Source: Eggerthellaceae bacterium UBA3686 (GTDB taxonomy: Bacteria > Actinomycetota > Coriobacteriia > Coriobacteriales > Eggerthellaceae). From it: a stretch of 17,330 bases of DNA. Of the stretch, positions 1-8,127 are shown piece by piece. The notes under the pieces were generated by a model. It had not been told where the DNA came from, ran no database searches, and saw nothing but the letters and a program-made list of their open reading frames with translations. The stretch spans positions 1-17,330 of the forward strand of contig DFIX01000057.1 in the NCBI GenBank assembly GCA_002371495.1. The letters are read 5' to 3'. A program made the position numbers and the translations under genes. Position 1 is the first letter of the stretch. Every line of letters begins with the position of its first letter.

Positions 1-356
1 CGCCCGAGCAGTGGGGCCGTGCCTACGACGAGATCAACGCTTTCGAGCACGAGCTCGTGCAGTGGGGCGCCGTATTGCTCAAGTTCTGGGTCGATATAAC
101 GCCTGACGAGCAGCTGGCGCGCTTCAAGGCGCGTGCGGCCGACCCCGCCAAGACCTGGAAGCTCACCGACGAGGACTGGCGCAATCGCGATAAGTACCCG
201 CTGTACAAGGCGGCCGTCAACGACATGTTCCGTCTGACGTCCACCGAGTTCGCGCCATGGACCGTGCTCGAGAGCGATAGCAAATGGTATGCGCGTATCC
301 AGGCGCTTAAGGCCATCAACGAGGCGCTCGAGGCGCGCTTGCATCACGAGCTGTAA
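1..356 (+). CDS. pap: Polyphosphate:AMP phosphotransferase (PPK2 family), C-terminal fragment
   Basis: The frame is open from the left edge (first full codon at 3) to TAA at 354-356, so the start lies outside the window. About 117 residues are visible. They carry hallmarks of the PPK2 kinase fold as seen in Pap proteins: an RAYDEINAFEHEL segment, a KFWVDIT strand followed by DEQLARF, the WKLTDEDWRNR block, and the YPLYKAAVNDM / TSTEFAPWTVL segment near the end. Family knowledge: PPK2 enzymes move phosphate between polyphosphate and nucleotides in the cytoplasm, and Pap-type members phosphorylate AMP to ADP. The P-loop and lid lysine would lie upstream, so neither catalytic competence nor whether this is a one- or two-domain enzyme can be judged. 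The next gene starts 32 bp downstream on the same strand, so co-transcription is possible but not shown. Confident on family, less so on the nucleotide substrate. Confidence 0.85.
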   Translation, partial: PEQWGRAYDEINAFEHELVQWGAVLLKFWVDITPDEQLARFKARAADPAKTWKLTDEDWRNRDKYPLYKAAVNDMFRLTSTEFAPWTVLESDSKWYARIQALKAINEALEARLHHEL

Positions 357-388
357 GCCGTCCTCAAAGGCTGTACGTCGAATGGTGA

Positions 389-3300
389 ATGGGTAACGTA
401 TTACGCATACTCCTGCGCGATTTCAAGCGCCTGCTGAAGGCGCCTGCTGCGTTGATCGTGGTGGGCGCCCTCATGGTGCTTCCGTCGATTTACACCTGGT
501 ACAACGTCGCGGCCTTCTGGAACCCCTACGAGGCAACCGGGAACCTGAGCGTTTGCGTGGTGAACCAAGATTCCGGAACTTCGACCGAAATGACGGGCCA
601 GCTCGATGTCGGCGACAAGCTAATCGAAGAGCTGCAGGAAAACGACCAGCTTCATTGGGTAACAGATAAAGACTACGACACGGCGATGGAAGACCTGAAA
701 GTCGGAAACGTCTATGCCGTGTATGTGATCCCCGAGGACTTTTCGGCCTGCCTCGTCTCTCCGCTGACCGGGGAGGTGAAGAATCCCCACATCGATTATT
801 TCGCCAACGAGAAACTCGGGCCGGTGTCGCCGAAGATAACCGATGCCGCTGCCTCGGCGCTTGACCAGCAGATAAACGCAACGTTCGTGTCGACGGTGAC
901 CGAAGCCGCAACGGAGGCGATCGACGAGGCCATCAAGAAAGCCGAGGCGGACGTCTCGGCTGCAAAGACCAAAGCCACCGATCGCGCCGAAGAAGCGAAG
1001 CAAGCCTTCGAGGAGGCGCGCAAGACGCTCTCGTCCCTCGAGGGGACGATAGGCGATGCACGGTCGAAGGTGGCCGCTGCCGCCGACGGCATTTCGGGCA
1101 GCTCCGCCGTTGCCGATGATGCGCGGGCGGTTCTGAAGGACGTGACAAGCGAGGCGGAGGCGCTCCAGAAGAGCCTGGCGGGCGTCTCGTCGCAATCTGT
1201 CCCCGAGCTTTCCAACGTATTATCCGAGCTCGTGCAGGTGTCTGCCAAGGCAAGCACGCTGGCTAATTCCATCTCATCCTCTGCGAGCGCGGCTGAGGCG
1301 GACGTCGATATGGCAGCGGCCAAGATACAGCCGGCCATAGACACCATGAGGGAAATCGCATCGGACCTTCAGACGGCGGCATCCAAGATTTCGGACGAAT
1401 CGCTGCGGGCGCGGCTCGAGCAGGCGGCGCAGGATGCGAGCGCCCGCGCCGATGAGGCGCAAAGTATTCTGGACGGCGTCACGTCCGCGGCGGAGCAAGC
1501 CGCCAGCGCATCGAAAACCGCCGCCGAAACTGCCAAGACGCTCAACGATGCCGCGACGCAGGCATCAAGTTCGTTCTCGCAGTTCTCTACCGCCCTGCAT
1601 GGGTCCGTCGCTTCGACCGTGGATTCGAGCGTTGCCCAGATCGGCAGCGTGTGCGCGGCGCTGTCGGCGGCAGTTTCGGATGTCGACGCGGCCGTCGGGC
1701 AGGTGGCACCGATGCTCGGGCAGCTCGATGGCACCCTTGCCGACTGCGGTACCGCCGTGATGAAGACGAACGCCCTTGTTGGCGGCATTAAAACAGATCT
1801 CGATTCGGTCATGGCCGACGCGCGTTTGCTGGCGCAGTCCGATGTTATCGACAACCTCTTGAAGAACGGGACGCTGAACGCGCAGAACATCTCGGAGTTC
1901 ATGGGGTCGCCCACAGAGCTTTCGACGACGAAGCTTTACCACCCCAATGCTTACGGAACGGCGATGGCGCCGCTGTTCATGAACCTGTCGTTCTGGATCG
2001 GCGCGTTCATGCTCATGATTATTTTCCTGCTTGAGGTCGACGCCGAGGGCTTTGAGGAGCTCAAGCTTTGGCAGCGCTACCTCGGGCGATTCCTCATGTT
2101 CTGCATTTTCGCGGTAGTGCAGGCAATCGTCTGCTGTGTGGGCACGCTCGCGCTCGGCGTGCAGGCGGCGAACGCTCCCGCGCTCTTCGTGGCGGCGTGC
2201 GTCACGTCCCTCGCGTACCTGAGCATAATCTACGCGCTTTCCTCCACGTTCAGGCACGTGGGCAAGGCGCTGTGCATCGTTTTGGTGTTCGCGCAGATCC
2301 CCGGTGGGGCGGGCCTGTATCCCATCGAGTTGACGTCGAGCTTCTTCCAGGCGCTATCCCCGTTCCTGCCGTTCACGTATGGCGTCGACGCCATGCGCGA
2401 GGCGATTTGCGGCTTCTACGGTAACTACTATGCCAAAGACCTGATCGTTTTAGGGGTGTTCTTCTTCGGCAGCATGGGGCTTGGGCTGCTATTGGGACCG
2501 CTCGTATCGAACGTTGTGCGCATGACGGCCCGGCAGGTCCATGATGGCGACTTGTACAACGGCGCGGATTCGCTGCTACCAGAGCGGCCGTACCGTTCGA
2601 CGCAAATGCTCCGAGCGCTTACCGAGAGGGGCGGTTACCGCAAAGAGCTCGAGGTGCGCTACGCCCGCTTCTCGCGCCGGTACCCGATCTTCATTCGCGT
2701 CTCCATCGTGCTCGGCGTGGGCGTGCCGGTCGTGCTGGCCGTGCTGCTTGCGCTGGATGCCGCCGAGAAGGTGACGCTGCTTACCTTCTTCCTGTTCTGG
2801 CTCATCGGGCTCATCGGCTTTCTGGTGGTGGTGGAGTCGATGCGCTACAGCTTCGAGCGGCAACTGAGCTTGGAGCACATGAGCAATGAGCGGTTGCTGC
2901 GCCTTTTTGCCAACAGAAACCGTATGACGCGGGTCGGTCATCGTTGGGGGGCGCATGGAAAGCCGGCAGCCGACGGCGAAAACGAGGACGGGGAAGAGCA
3001 GCCACCGTTGGGCGGTTTCAGGAAGCTACAGGCCGCGTCACATGCCAGGAGGCAGTCTGCGGGTGGCGTGCGAAACATTTGGTTGATAGCGCGCAGGGAC
3101 TTTTCGGGGCTGTTCAAAAACGTCATGAGCACGGTCATCACAATCGGCCTGGTTGCCCTGCCGTCGCTGTTCGCGTGGTACAACATCCTCGCCTGCTGGA
3201 ACGTGTTCGACAACACGAACTATCTTTCGGTCGCCGTGGCCAGCGAGGACGAAGGCTTCGAGAGCGACCTTCTGCCGGTCAACGTGAACATCGGCGAGAA

Positions 3301-5563
3301 GGTCGTGTCGGCGTTGCGCGGAAACGAGCAGATACACTGGGTGTTCACCAGTCCCGAGGATGCCGTCGAGGGAACGAAGGCCGGCAAGTACTATGCGGCC
3401 CTCGTCATTCCGGAGGGCTTCAGCAGGGATATGCTGACGTTCTACGAGGGCGATTCAGCGTCGGCAACCATAAACTACTATGTGAACGAAAAGAAGAACG
3501 CCATAGCCCCGAACATCATCGGGACGGGTGCCGACATGGTGTCCTACGAGGTGAACGCCACGTTTGCCGACACCATATCGGAGATCGCGATCGGTGTGGC
3601 GCAATCGCTTTCGAAGGTGGCCGAGGAAGGCGATGCAGACGGACGCCTGATGGACCTGGTCGAGCACATGCGCGACGTGGCGAACAGGCTGGACCAGTCA
3701 GGGGATGTGCTCGGCCTGTATTCCACGCTGGGGAAGGACACGCAGGGGCTGGTGCAAGGCAGCTCCGATGCCGTGGGGTCCGCCCGCGGGAAGCTGCAAG
3801 AGGCGGCTTCTGAAATCGATGCTGGCAAGGGCCAGCTGCAAAAGCTGGTCAACTCGCTGTCGAGCTCGGTGGGCGACGTAAAAGGATCGCTTGGGAAGGC
3901 CGAATCGGCAGCGGATGGAATAGCGCAGCGGGCAGATGCGCTTATTTCCGATGCTTCCGAGAAGCTGCCGGACATTGCATCGCAGCTGCGGGGCAAAGCG
4001 TCGGAGGTGGACGCGAAAGTGGCGGAGCTGTCGGAGGTCCTGGCCGCCCTGGAAGAGCTTAGGGACGCGCTGCAGTCGGGTACGAGCGCGCAGGTCGATG
4101 CCGACATCTCGAACGGCAAGGCCAACATCAAGGTGGACCTCGGCGACGGAACGGTCTACCAGAGCGAAGAGGCCCTGACCGAGGAGATCAACGCGCTGAC
4201 GGAAACCATCGGTGCACTCGAGCTGGCAAAAGACGGTCTATCCGAAGCCGAGAAGACCGCGTTGCAAGAGAAGATTGACAAGTTCACGGATACGAAGGAA
4301 AAGCTGCAAGAGCTGCTGGGCAGCAAGACGGACGCCACCAACGTGGACATTGATGCGCAGCTGAGCAGCGAGGGCGGGGCGTTGGTCGAGAACACCATCA
4401 TTTTGGATAAGGACATCGCCGCGCTGAAGAAAGCCATCGAGATCCTGCAAAACGCAAGCGCCGCCTGCACGGAGACCGCCGATTCTCTGGAGGCAGCGCA
4501 GGCCGACGCAAAGAAGCAGGCCGCCTCTTTGCGCAAGCTCGCCAAAGCGGTGAAGGCCGACGTCGCGACCGTGAGGAAAGACCTGAAGAACAACTTGGAG
4601 CCCGGAGCCGAAAAGCTCAAATCGGACATCGCGGCTCTTTCCGGCGACCTTGACCGCGGGGTTGGCAAGCTGCGCGCAATCGATCCTGACCTGGCGGGCA
4701 CGCTTCAGGCTGCGGCCGCAGCGCTCGGCAGCGCTTCCACGAAGATCGATGAAGCTAATTCCAAGCTTCATACGGCGGCTGGTAGAGTGCGCAGCCTTGC
4801 CGATGCTGTGGACGAAGCGCTGAAATCGGGCGATGCCGAAAAGCTGCGTTCGCTCTTGCAGGGCAACGCCGGCGACCTTGCGGCGGCGCTTACCGCGCCC
4901 GTGCAGATCGAGCGGACGGCGCTGTTCCCGAGCGAGAACTTCGGATCGGCCATGACGCCGCTGTACTGCACCTTGGCAGTGTTCATAGGCTCGCTGCTCA
5001 TCATGGTCGCCATGAAGCCCGAGGTTTCGCGAAGGGGCAGGGAAAAGCTGGTCGACCCCAAGCCGCGCCATCTTTTCTTCGGTCGTTTCTGCCCCGTGGC
5101 GCTCGTGTCGCTCATGCAGACGACGCTTTTGGGGCTTGGCAACATGCTGTTCTTGAAGGTGCAGGTGGCAAGCCCCATCCTGTTCATGGTCGGCTTCTGG
5201 TTTTCAGGGCTCGTTTTGGCCTTCATCGTGTATTCGTTGGTTGTGGCGTTCGGAAACCTTGGCAAGGCCCTTTCGGTGCTTCTGCTCATCGTGCAGGTGA
5301 CCGCATGTGGAGGGTCCTACCCGCTGCAGATCCTGCCCGATTTCGTGCAGGCGGTAAGCCCATGGGTGCCGGCGTCTTACATCGTGGATGCTCTACGCGC
5401 GGCCATGATGGGCGTTTACCATAACGACTTCTGGCTGGCCCTGGGGCACTTGGCGCTCTTCATAATCCCCTTCTTGCTTTTGGGTTTGGTCCTGCGCAAG
5501 CCGATGGAGCGGTTCATGAAGTTATACGTGAGCAAAGTCGAAGAATGCGGGATTATGGAGTGA
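389..5563 (+). CDS. Fused double YhgE/Pip-domain membrane protein (ABC-2-type exporter-like)
   Basis: This 1724-residue protein is two YhgE/Pip units in one frame. Unit 1 (about 1-710) has one membrane segment (about 18-39), a WYNVAAFWNPY motif, a long extracytoplasmic Ala/Ser-rich coiled coil to about 525, then five membrane segments to about 708. Unit 2 (about 893-1724) repeats this order: a segment at about 912-930, WYNILACWNVF, a coiled-coil region to about 1510, then five segments. Paired motifs include VIPEDFS/VIPEGFS, INATFVST/VNATFADT, GTAMAPLF/GSAMTPLY and YGVDAMREAI/YIVDALRAAM. Between the units lie two extra membrane segments (about 768-815) and a charged linker, which keep the start of unit 2 cytoplasmic by simple topology counting. 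Family knowledge: YhgE/Pip proteins include the Lactococcus phage infection protein and resemble ABC-2 permeases without an ATPase; transported substrates are mostly unknown. ATG 389 is the first start after an in-frame TGA at 386-388. Its ribosome site is weak (AAAGG at 366-370, 18 nt away). Confidence 0.88.
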   Translation: MGNVLRILLRDFKRLLKAPAALIVVGALMVLPSIYTWYNVAAFWNPYEATGNLSVCVVNQDSGTSTEMTGQLDVGDKLIEELQENDQLHWVTDKDYDTAMEDLKVGNVYAVYVIPEDFSACLVSPLTGEVKNPHIDYFANEKLGPVSPKITDAAASALDQQINATFVSTVTEAATEAIDEAIKKAEADVSAAKTKATDRAEEAKQAFEEARKTLSSLEGTIGDARSKVAAAADGISGSSAVADDARAVLKDVTSEAEALQKSLAGVSSQSVPELSNVLSELVQVSAKASTLANSISSSASAAEADVDMAAAKIQPAIDTMREIASDLQTAASKISDESLRARLEQAAQDASARADEAQSILDGVTSAAEQAASASKTAAETAKTLNDAATQASSSFSQFSTALHGSVASTVDSSVAQIGSVCAALSAAVSDVDAAVGQVAPMLGQLDGTLADCGTAVMKTNALVGGIKTDLDSVMADARLLAQSDVIDNLLKNGTLNAQNISEFMGSPTELSTTKLYHPNAYGTAMAPLFMNLSFWIGAFMLMIIFLLEVDAEGFEELKLWQRYLGRFLMFCIFAVVQAIVCCVGTLALGVQAANAPALFVAACVTSLAYLSIIYALSSTFRHVGKALCIVLVFAQIPGGAGLYPIELTSSFFQALSPFLPFTYGVDAMREAICGFYGNYYAKDLIVLGVFFFGSMGLGLLLGPLVSNVVRMTARQVHDGDLYNGADSLLPERPYRSTQMLRALTERGGYRKELEVRYARFSRRYPIFIRVSIVLGVGVPVVLAVLLALDAAEKVTLLTFFLFWLIGLIGFLVVVESMRYSFERQLSLEHMSNERLLRLFANRNRMTRVGHRWGAHGKPAADGENEDGEEQPPLGGFRKLQAASHARRQSAGGVRNIWLIARRDFSGLFKNVMSTVITIGLVALPSLFAWYNILACWNVFDNTNYLSVAVASEDEGFESDLLPVNVNIGEKVVSALRGNEQIHWVFTSPEDAVEGTKAGKYYAALVIPEGFSRDMLTFYEGDSASATINYYVNEKKNAIAPNIIGTGADMVSYEVNATFADTISEIAIGVAQSLSKVAEEGDADGRLMDLVEHMRDVANRLDQSGDVLGLYSTLGKDTQGLVQGSSDAVGSARGKLQEAASEIDAGKGQLQKLVNSLSSSVGDVKGSLGKAESAADGIAQRADALISDASEKLPDIASQLRGKASEVDAKVAELSEVLAALEELRDALQSGTSAQVDADISNGKANIKVDLGDGTVYQSEEALTEEINALTETIGALELAKDGLSEAEKTALQEKIDKFTDTKEKLQELLGSKTDATNVDIDAQLSSEGGALVENTIILDKDIAALKKAIEILQNASAACTETADSLEAAQADAKKQAASLRKLAKAVKADVATVRKDLKNNLEPGAEKLKSDIAALSGDLDRGVGKLRAIDPDLAGTLQAAAAALGSASTKIDEANSKLHTAAGRVRSLADAVDEALKSGDAEKLRSLLQGNAGDLAAALTAPVQIERTALFPSENFGSAMTPLYCTLAVFIGSLLIMVAMKPEVSRRGREKLVDPKPRHLFFGRFCPVALVSLMQTTLLGLGNMLFLKVQVASPILFMVGFWFSGLVLAFIVYSLVVAFGNLGKALSVLLLIVQVTACGGSYPLQILPDFVQAVSPWVPASYIVDALRAAMMGVYHNDFWLALGHLALFIIPFLLLGLVLRKPMERFMKLYVSKVEECGIME

Positions 5564-5622
5564 GGTTGCGTAACGTTCTGCAACGGGTTGTAGGGCGTTC
5601 CCGCAAAGCAGTCGCAGCCCAA

Positions 5623-5636
5623 AGAGTCTTGACTCT
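5623..5636 (+). other. Small hairpin just upstream of a ribosome binding site
   Basis: AGAGTC-TT-GACTCT forms a perfect 6-bp stem that ends directly before the GGAG ribosome site (5637-5640) of the CDF-GNAT gene. It lies in the 82-bp gap after the YhgE/Pip gene, which also holds a second weak stem (GTTGC 5565-5569 with GCAAC 5580-5584). There is no T-run, so it is not an obvious terminator. It might modulate translation or be chance. Confidence 0.2.
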
Positions 5637-5645
5637 GGAGATACT

Positions 5646-7454
5646 ATGCAAGGCCAGATAACCGATGCGAAGAATGCCAACCTGAACGATACGAACAGCG
5701 CCGAGGCGCGTTCTCGGCGCCGGCGCGAAAAACAGGCGAATATTACGGCGTCCGAGAAGCTGAAGAGCAACGCCACTGTAGTCGTCGCGGTCATTGCCGG
5801 CGTCATCACGTCGCTTGTGAAGTTCGTAGCTGCATCGATTACCGGGTCCTCGGCTATGTTCTCGGAGGGCATTCACTCGATGGTTGACGCCATCAACGAC
5901 TCGTTGTTGCTGGTCGGAAACAAGATGTCTCAGCGCAAGCCCGATGTTACGCACCCGTTCGGCTACGGGCCCGAAGTTTACTTCTACAGCCATACGGTTG
6001 CCCTGGTCATATTCGTGCTGGGCGGCGGTTTTGCCATCTACGAGGGTATTCAAAACGTCATGGCAGGCGGGCACCCCATCGAGAACCCGCTCATTAACTA
6101 CATCGTGCTGGGTATCGGTATCGTGGTGGAGGGATTCTCGCTTTCCGTGGCAATCCGCACTGTGAACAAAGCGCGCGGCGATACGAAGATCATGACCTAC
6201 ATCCGCGAATCGAAGAGCCCCACGAACATCACCGTGTTTCTGGAGGATACGGCAGCGGTGGCTGGCATGGCCGTGGCGCTCGTGGGGAACATCGCCTCGA
6301 CGTTGACGGGTGACTACCGCATAGATGCCTGGGCATCGGTCATCATCGGCGTCATCATGGCCTTCATAGCCATCGTGCTGCTGAAAGAGACGCGCAGCCT
6401 GGTCATCGGCGAGGGCCTGTCGGTAGACGAGGTGAACGACGTCGTGTTCATCGCCGAAAGCGACCCGGCCGTCGTCAAATGCGGACGCGTGCTGTCGTTG
6501 TATTTGGGGCCTGAGGACCTGCTGATGAACCTGGACGTGACGTTCAGGGACGATTTGGGCGAAGGCGGCGTGCTTTTGGCCATCGATCGCATCGAGGACG
6601 AGATTATCGGCGAATATCCGCAGACGACCCGCATATTCATCGAAGTCGAGAGCCTAAATCAGGTGTATCGCCAGCGTCGCGACCGAAGGCTGCAGTTCGA
6701 GGCATACGAGGACGAGAAGAACCGCGAAGAGCGCGCCGGCCAGCGTATAACGAGAAGGCGCCTTAGCGACGAGCGGCTGATCAAGAAGCTGAAAGAGCGC
6801 AGAGAGAAGCGACGCGAGGAAATTGCAAAGTCTTACAACAGGGTGCATTTCCCGGAGCCCGCACCCGGTGACCTCGTTATCGCGGATGGGATGCAGGCAG
6901 AATCGCCTTCTAGGAAGAAGCTGTTTAGCGAGATACCGAGCATAAAGGGCGAGCGCGTCGTGCTAAATCGTGTGGTGAGCACCGATGCCGATACGCTGCG
7001 CGACCTCATCGAAAACCCGCTCGTGCAACGCTACGAGCCGAAGTTTCTGTTCGAGAAACAGTACGACGATGCGGAAGAGGCGATTCGCGAGATGTACGGC
7101 GACCTGTTCAAGAACAAGGAGTCGCTCATCTTGGCGGTCCGCATGAAGGAAACGGGCGAGCTGGCCGGTCTGGCTGAATTCTACGGCTTGCGTGACAACC
7201 TGCACAAGATAAGCATCGGCTACCGTCTGCGCGAATGCTGGTGGGGGCGCGGCCTTGCAACCGAAACGGTGCGCCTCATGGTGGGCTATCTGTACGGCGA
7301 AACCGATATTGAAATCATCACCGCATCCACGATGGTCGAGAACACGGCGTCTGCGCGCGTGCTCGAGAAGGCCGACTTCGTACGCACGGCGCGCGGCGTC
7401 GAGGAAGATTGGGGTTTCCCGGAGCCGACCTTGGTAGACAAATGGTTCTGCTAG
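5646..7454 (+). CDS. Cation diffusion facilitator (ZnT9-like) fused to a GNAT acetyltransferase
   Basis: The protein has 602 residues. Residues about 41-250 hold six predicted membrane segments of a CDF metal exporter. Segment 2 carries H77-S-M-V-D81 with N84/D85. Segment 5 carries E200-D201-T-A-A-V-A-G, the ED-x-AA variant typical of ZnT9-like members in place of the usual HxxxD. HPFGYGPE follows segment 2. Residues about 255-332 look like the cytoplasmic CDF dimerisation domain (ending IFIEVESL). A very basic linker (about 335-430) joins a RimJ/RimL-like GNAT domain (about 435-602) with the acetyl-CoA loop G525-YRLRECWWGRGLATE and the family segment N566-TASARVLEKADF. Expected roles are divalent metal export (Zn, Mn or Fe; not decidable here) and acetyl transfer to an unknown acceptor. 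The start is supported by GGAG at 5637-5640, 5 nt from ATG. The gene follows the YhgE/Pip gene by 82 bp. The fusion is unusual and no internal stop or frameshift interrupts it. Confidence 0.88.
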   Translation: MQGQITDAKNANLNDTNSAEARSRRRREKQANITASEKLKSNATVVVAVIAGVITSLVKFVAASITGSSAMFSEGIHSMVDAINDSLLLVGNKMSQRKPDVTHPFGYGPEVYFYSHTVALVIFVLGGGFAIYEGIQNVMAGGHPIENPLINYIVLGIGIVVEGFSLSVAIRTVNKARGDTKIMTYIRESKSPTNITVFLEDTAAVAGMAVALVGNIASTLTGDYRIDAWASVIIGVIMAFIAIVLLKETRSLVIGEGLSVDEVNDVVFIAESDPAVVKCGRVLSLYLGPEDLLMNLDVTFRDDLGEGGVLLAIDRIEDEIIGEYPQTTRIFIEVESLNQVYRQRRDRRLQFEAYEDEKNREERAGQRITRRRLSDERLIKKLKERREKRREEIAKSYNRVHFPEPAPGDLVIADGMQAESPSRKKLFSEIPSIKGERVVLNRVVSTDADTLRDLIENPLVQRYEPKFLFEKQYDDAEEAIREMYGDLFKNKESLILAVRMKETGELAGLAEFYGLRDNLHKISIGYRLRECWWGRGLATETVRLMVGYLYGETDIEIITASTMVENTASARVLEKADFVRTARGVEEDWGFPEPTLVDKWFC

Positions 7455-7468
7455 GCGGTTTACTGCAG

Positions 7469-7488
7469 GGGCGTGCTTCTGCGCGCCC
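7469..7488 (+). terminator. Possible terminator hairpin after the CDF-GNAT gene
   Basis: GGGCGTGC-TTCT-GCGCGCCC gives an 8-bp stem (one G-U pair) with a TTCT tetraloop, 15 bp after the stop codon. The sequence after it is TCATGCTTC rather than a T-run, so intrinsic termination would be weak. Placement after the gene is the main support. Confidence 0.35.
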
Positions 7489-7516
7489 TCATGCTTCAGC
7501 TTGCCCTATTTGTCTT

Positions 7517-7545
7517 TAAACAGGCGGACCATCAGGCAATACAAT
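7517..7545 (+). promoter_or_regulatory. Candidate sigma70-type promoter for the 7653-12664 operon
   Basis: TAAACA (7517-7522) and TACAAT (7540-7545) are separated by 17 bp, matching the -35 and -10 consensus at 4/6 and 5/6 positions. Transcription would start near 7552 and leave a leader of about 100 nt. A second option is the extended -10 TGC-AATAAT at 7602-7610, which has no convincing -35. The 198-bp gap (7455-7652) contains nothing else I recognise beyond the hairpin at 7469-7488. Confidence 0.35.
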
Positions 7546-7641
7546 CATGCTGCGTCGCGGGAAGTTTTCTGGGCGTTACAGCAAGCTCGGTAGTTCGTGT
7601 GTGCAATAATACTGATTATTGATTAGGCGTTTCCTTGACAG

Positions 7642-7647
7642 AAGGAG
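7642..7647 (+). promoter_or_regulatory. Strong ribosome binding site fixing the start at 7653
   Basis: AAGGAG lies 5 nt upstream of ATG 7653. This favours ATG 7653 over an in-frame TTG at 7635, which lies upstream of the ribosome site and has no Shine-Dalgarno sequence of its own. Confidence 0.8.
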
Positions 7648-7652
7648 AGACC

Positions 7653-8081
7653 ATGTCTTCGTTAGACGATCTTCGCCAGAAAGCAGAGGCCGCAATCGAT
7701 CAGGCTAAGCCTCTTGTAGAGGGTGCGATGAACGCGGGTGCGCAGTTTGCGGAAAAGGCTGACGAGTGGGCGAGCGCCGAGCATCCCGGCATCGAGGGAG
7801 CTCTTGACGCCGCAAGTGGAGTGGCTGCCGGGGCGGTCGATCTTATGGCAGATGGCGCGAATGCGGCTTACGAATTTATCAAGGACAGGGTCGAGGAAGC
7901 ATCTGGGAAAGATGTTGACGGAGACGGCCAGGTAGGCAAAATCAGACCCGAGGACGTAGCGGCTGGCGCAGAGCTTGCCGCCGAAGCAGTTACAGGCGCC
8001 GTCAGCAAGGTCGCTGGGGATGTGGCCGCCGCCGCCGAGCTCGCGGCAGAGGCCCTAACGGGCAACGCTCCCGACGCCTAA
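7653..8081 (+). CDS. Small Ala-rich acidic protein with an EF-hand-like loop, unknown function
   Basis: The protein has 142 residues, no signal peptide and no membrane segment. The N-terminal half looks like amphipathic helices rich in Ala, Glu and Lys (SLDDLRQKAEAAIDQAK and similar). Residues 87-95 are DVDGDGQVG, which matches the first half of a calcium-binding EF-hand or dockerin loop (D87, D89, D91), but position 12 of the loop is Arg rather than Glu/Asp, so binding is uncertain. The C-terminus has two copies of AELAAEA(V/L)TG, at about 104-115 and 126-138. I do not recognise the family. The helical N-terminus vaguely recalls Rv0909-type small antitoxin or stress proteins, but that is only a resemblance. 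The GAF-ABC gene begins 46 bp downstream on the same strand, so the two are likely co-transcribed and this may be an accessory or regulatory partner of that transporter. Confidence 0.75.
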   Translation: MSSLDDLRQKAEAAIDQAKPLVEGAMNAGAQFAEKADEWASAEHPGIEGALDAASGVAAGAVDLMADGANAAYEFIKDRVEEASGKDVDGDGQVGKIRPEDVAAGAELAAEAVTGAVSKVAGDVAAAAELAAEALTGNAPDA

Positions 8082-8127
8082 TCAGATAGCCGCAAGTAAT
8101 AGAAACGGGATTCTACAGGAGCAGGGA

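Noticed and set aside
2944..3813. 289-residue plus-strand ORF in an alternative frame
   Set aside because: It overlaps the continuous YhgE/Pip frame and is Gly/Arg/His-rich without family motifs.
389..5563. Possible frameshift or misjoin creating the double YhgE/Pip gene
   Set aside because: The frame is uninterrupted, and the linker includes a two-segment membrane hairpin that makes topological sense, so a true fusion is more likely than an error.
7635..7652. TTG start for the small Ala-rich protein, and TTGACA (7635-7640) as a -35
   Set aside because: The AAGGAG ribosome site at 7642-7647 serves ATG 7653. A matching -10 would fall inside the gene and is not present.
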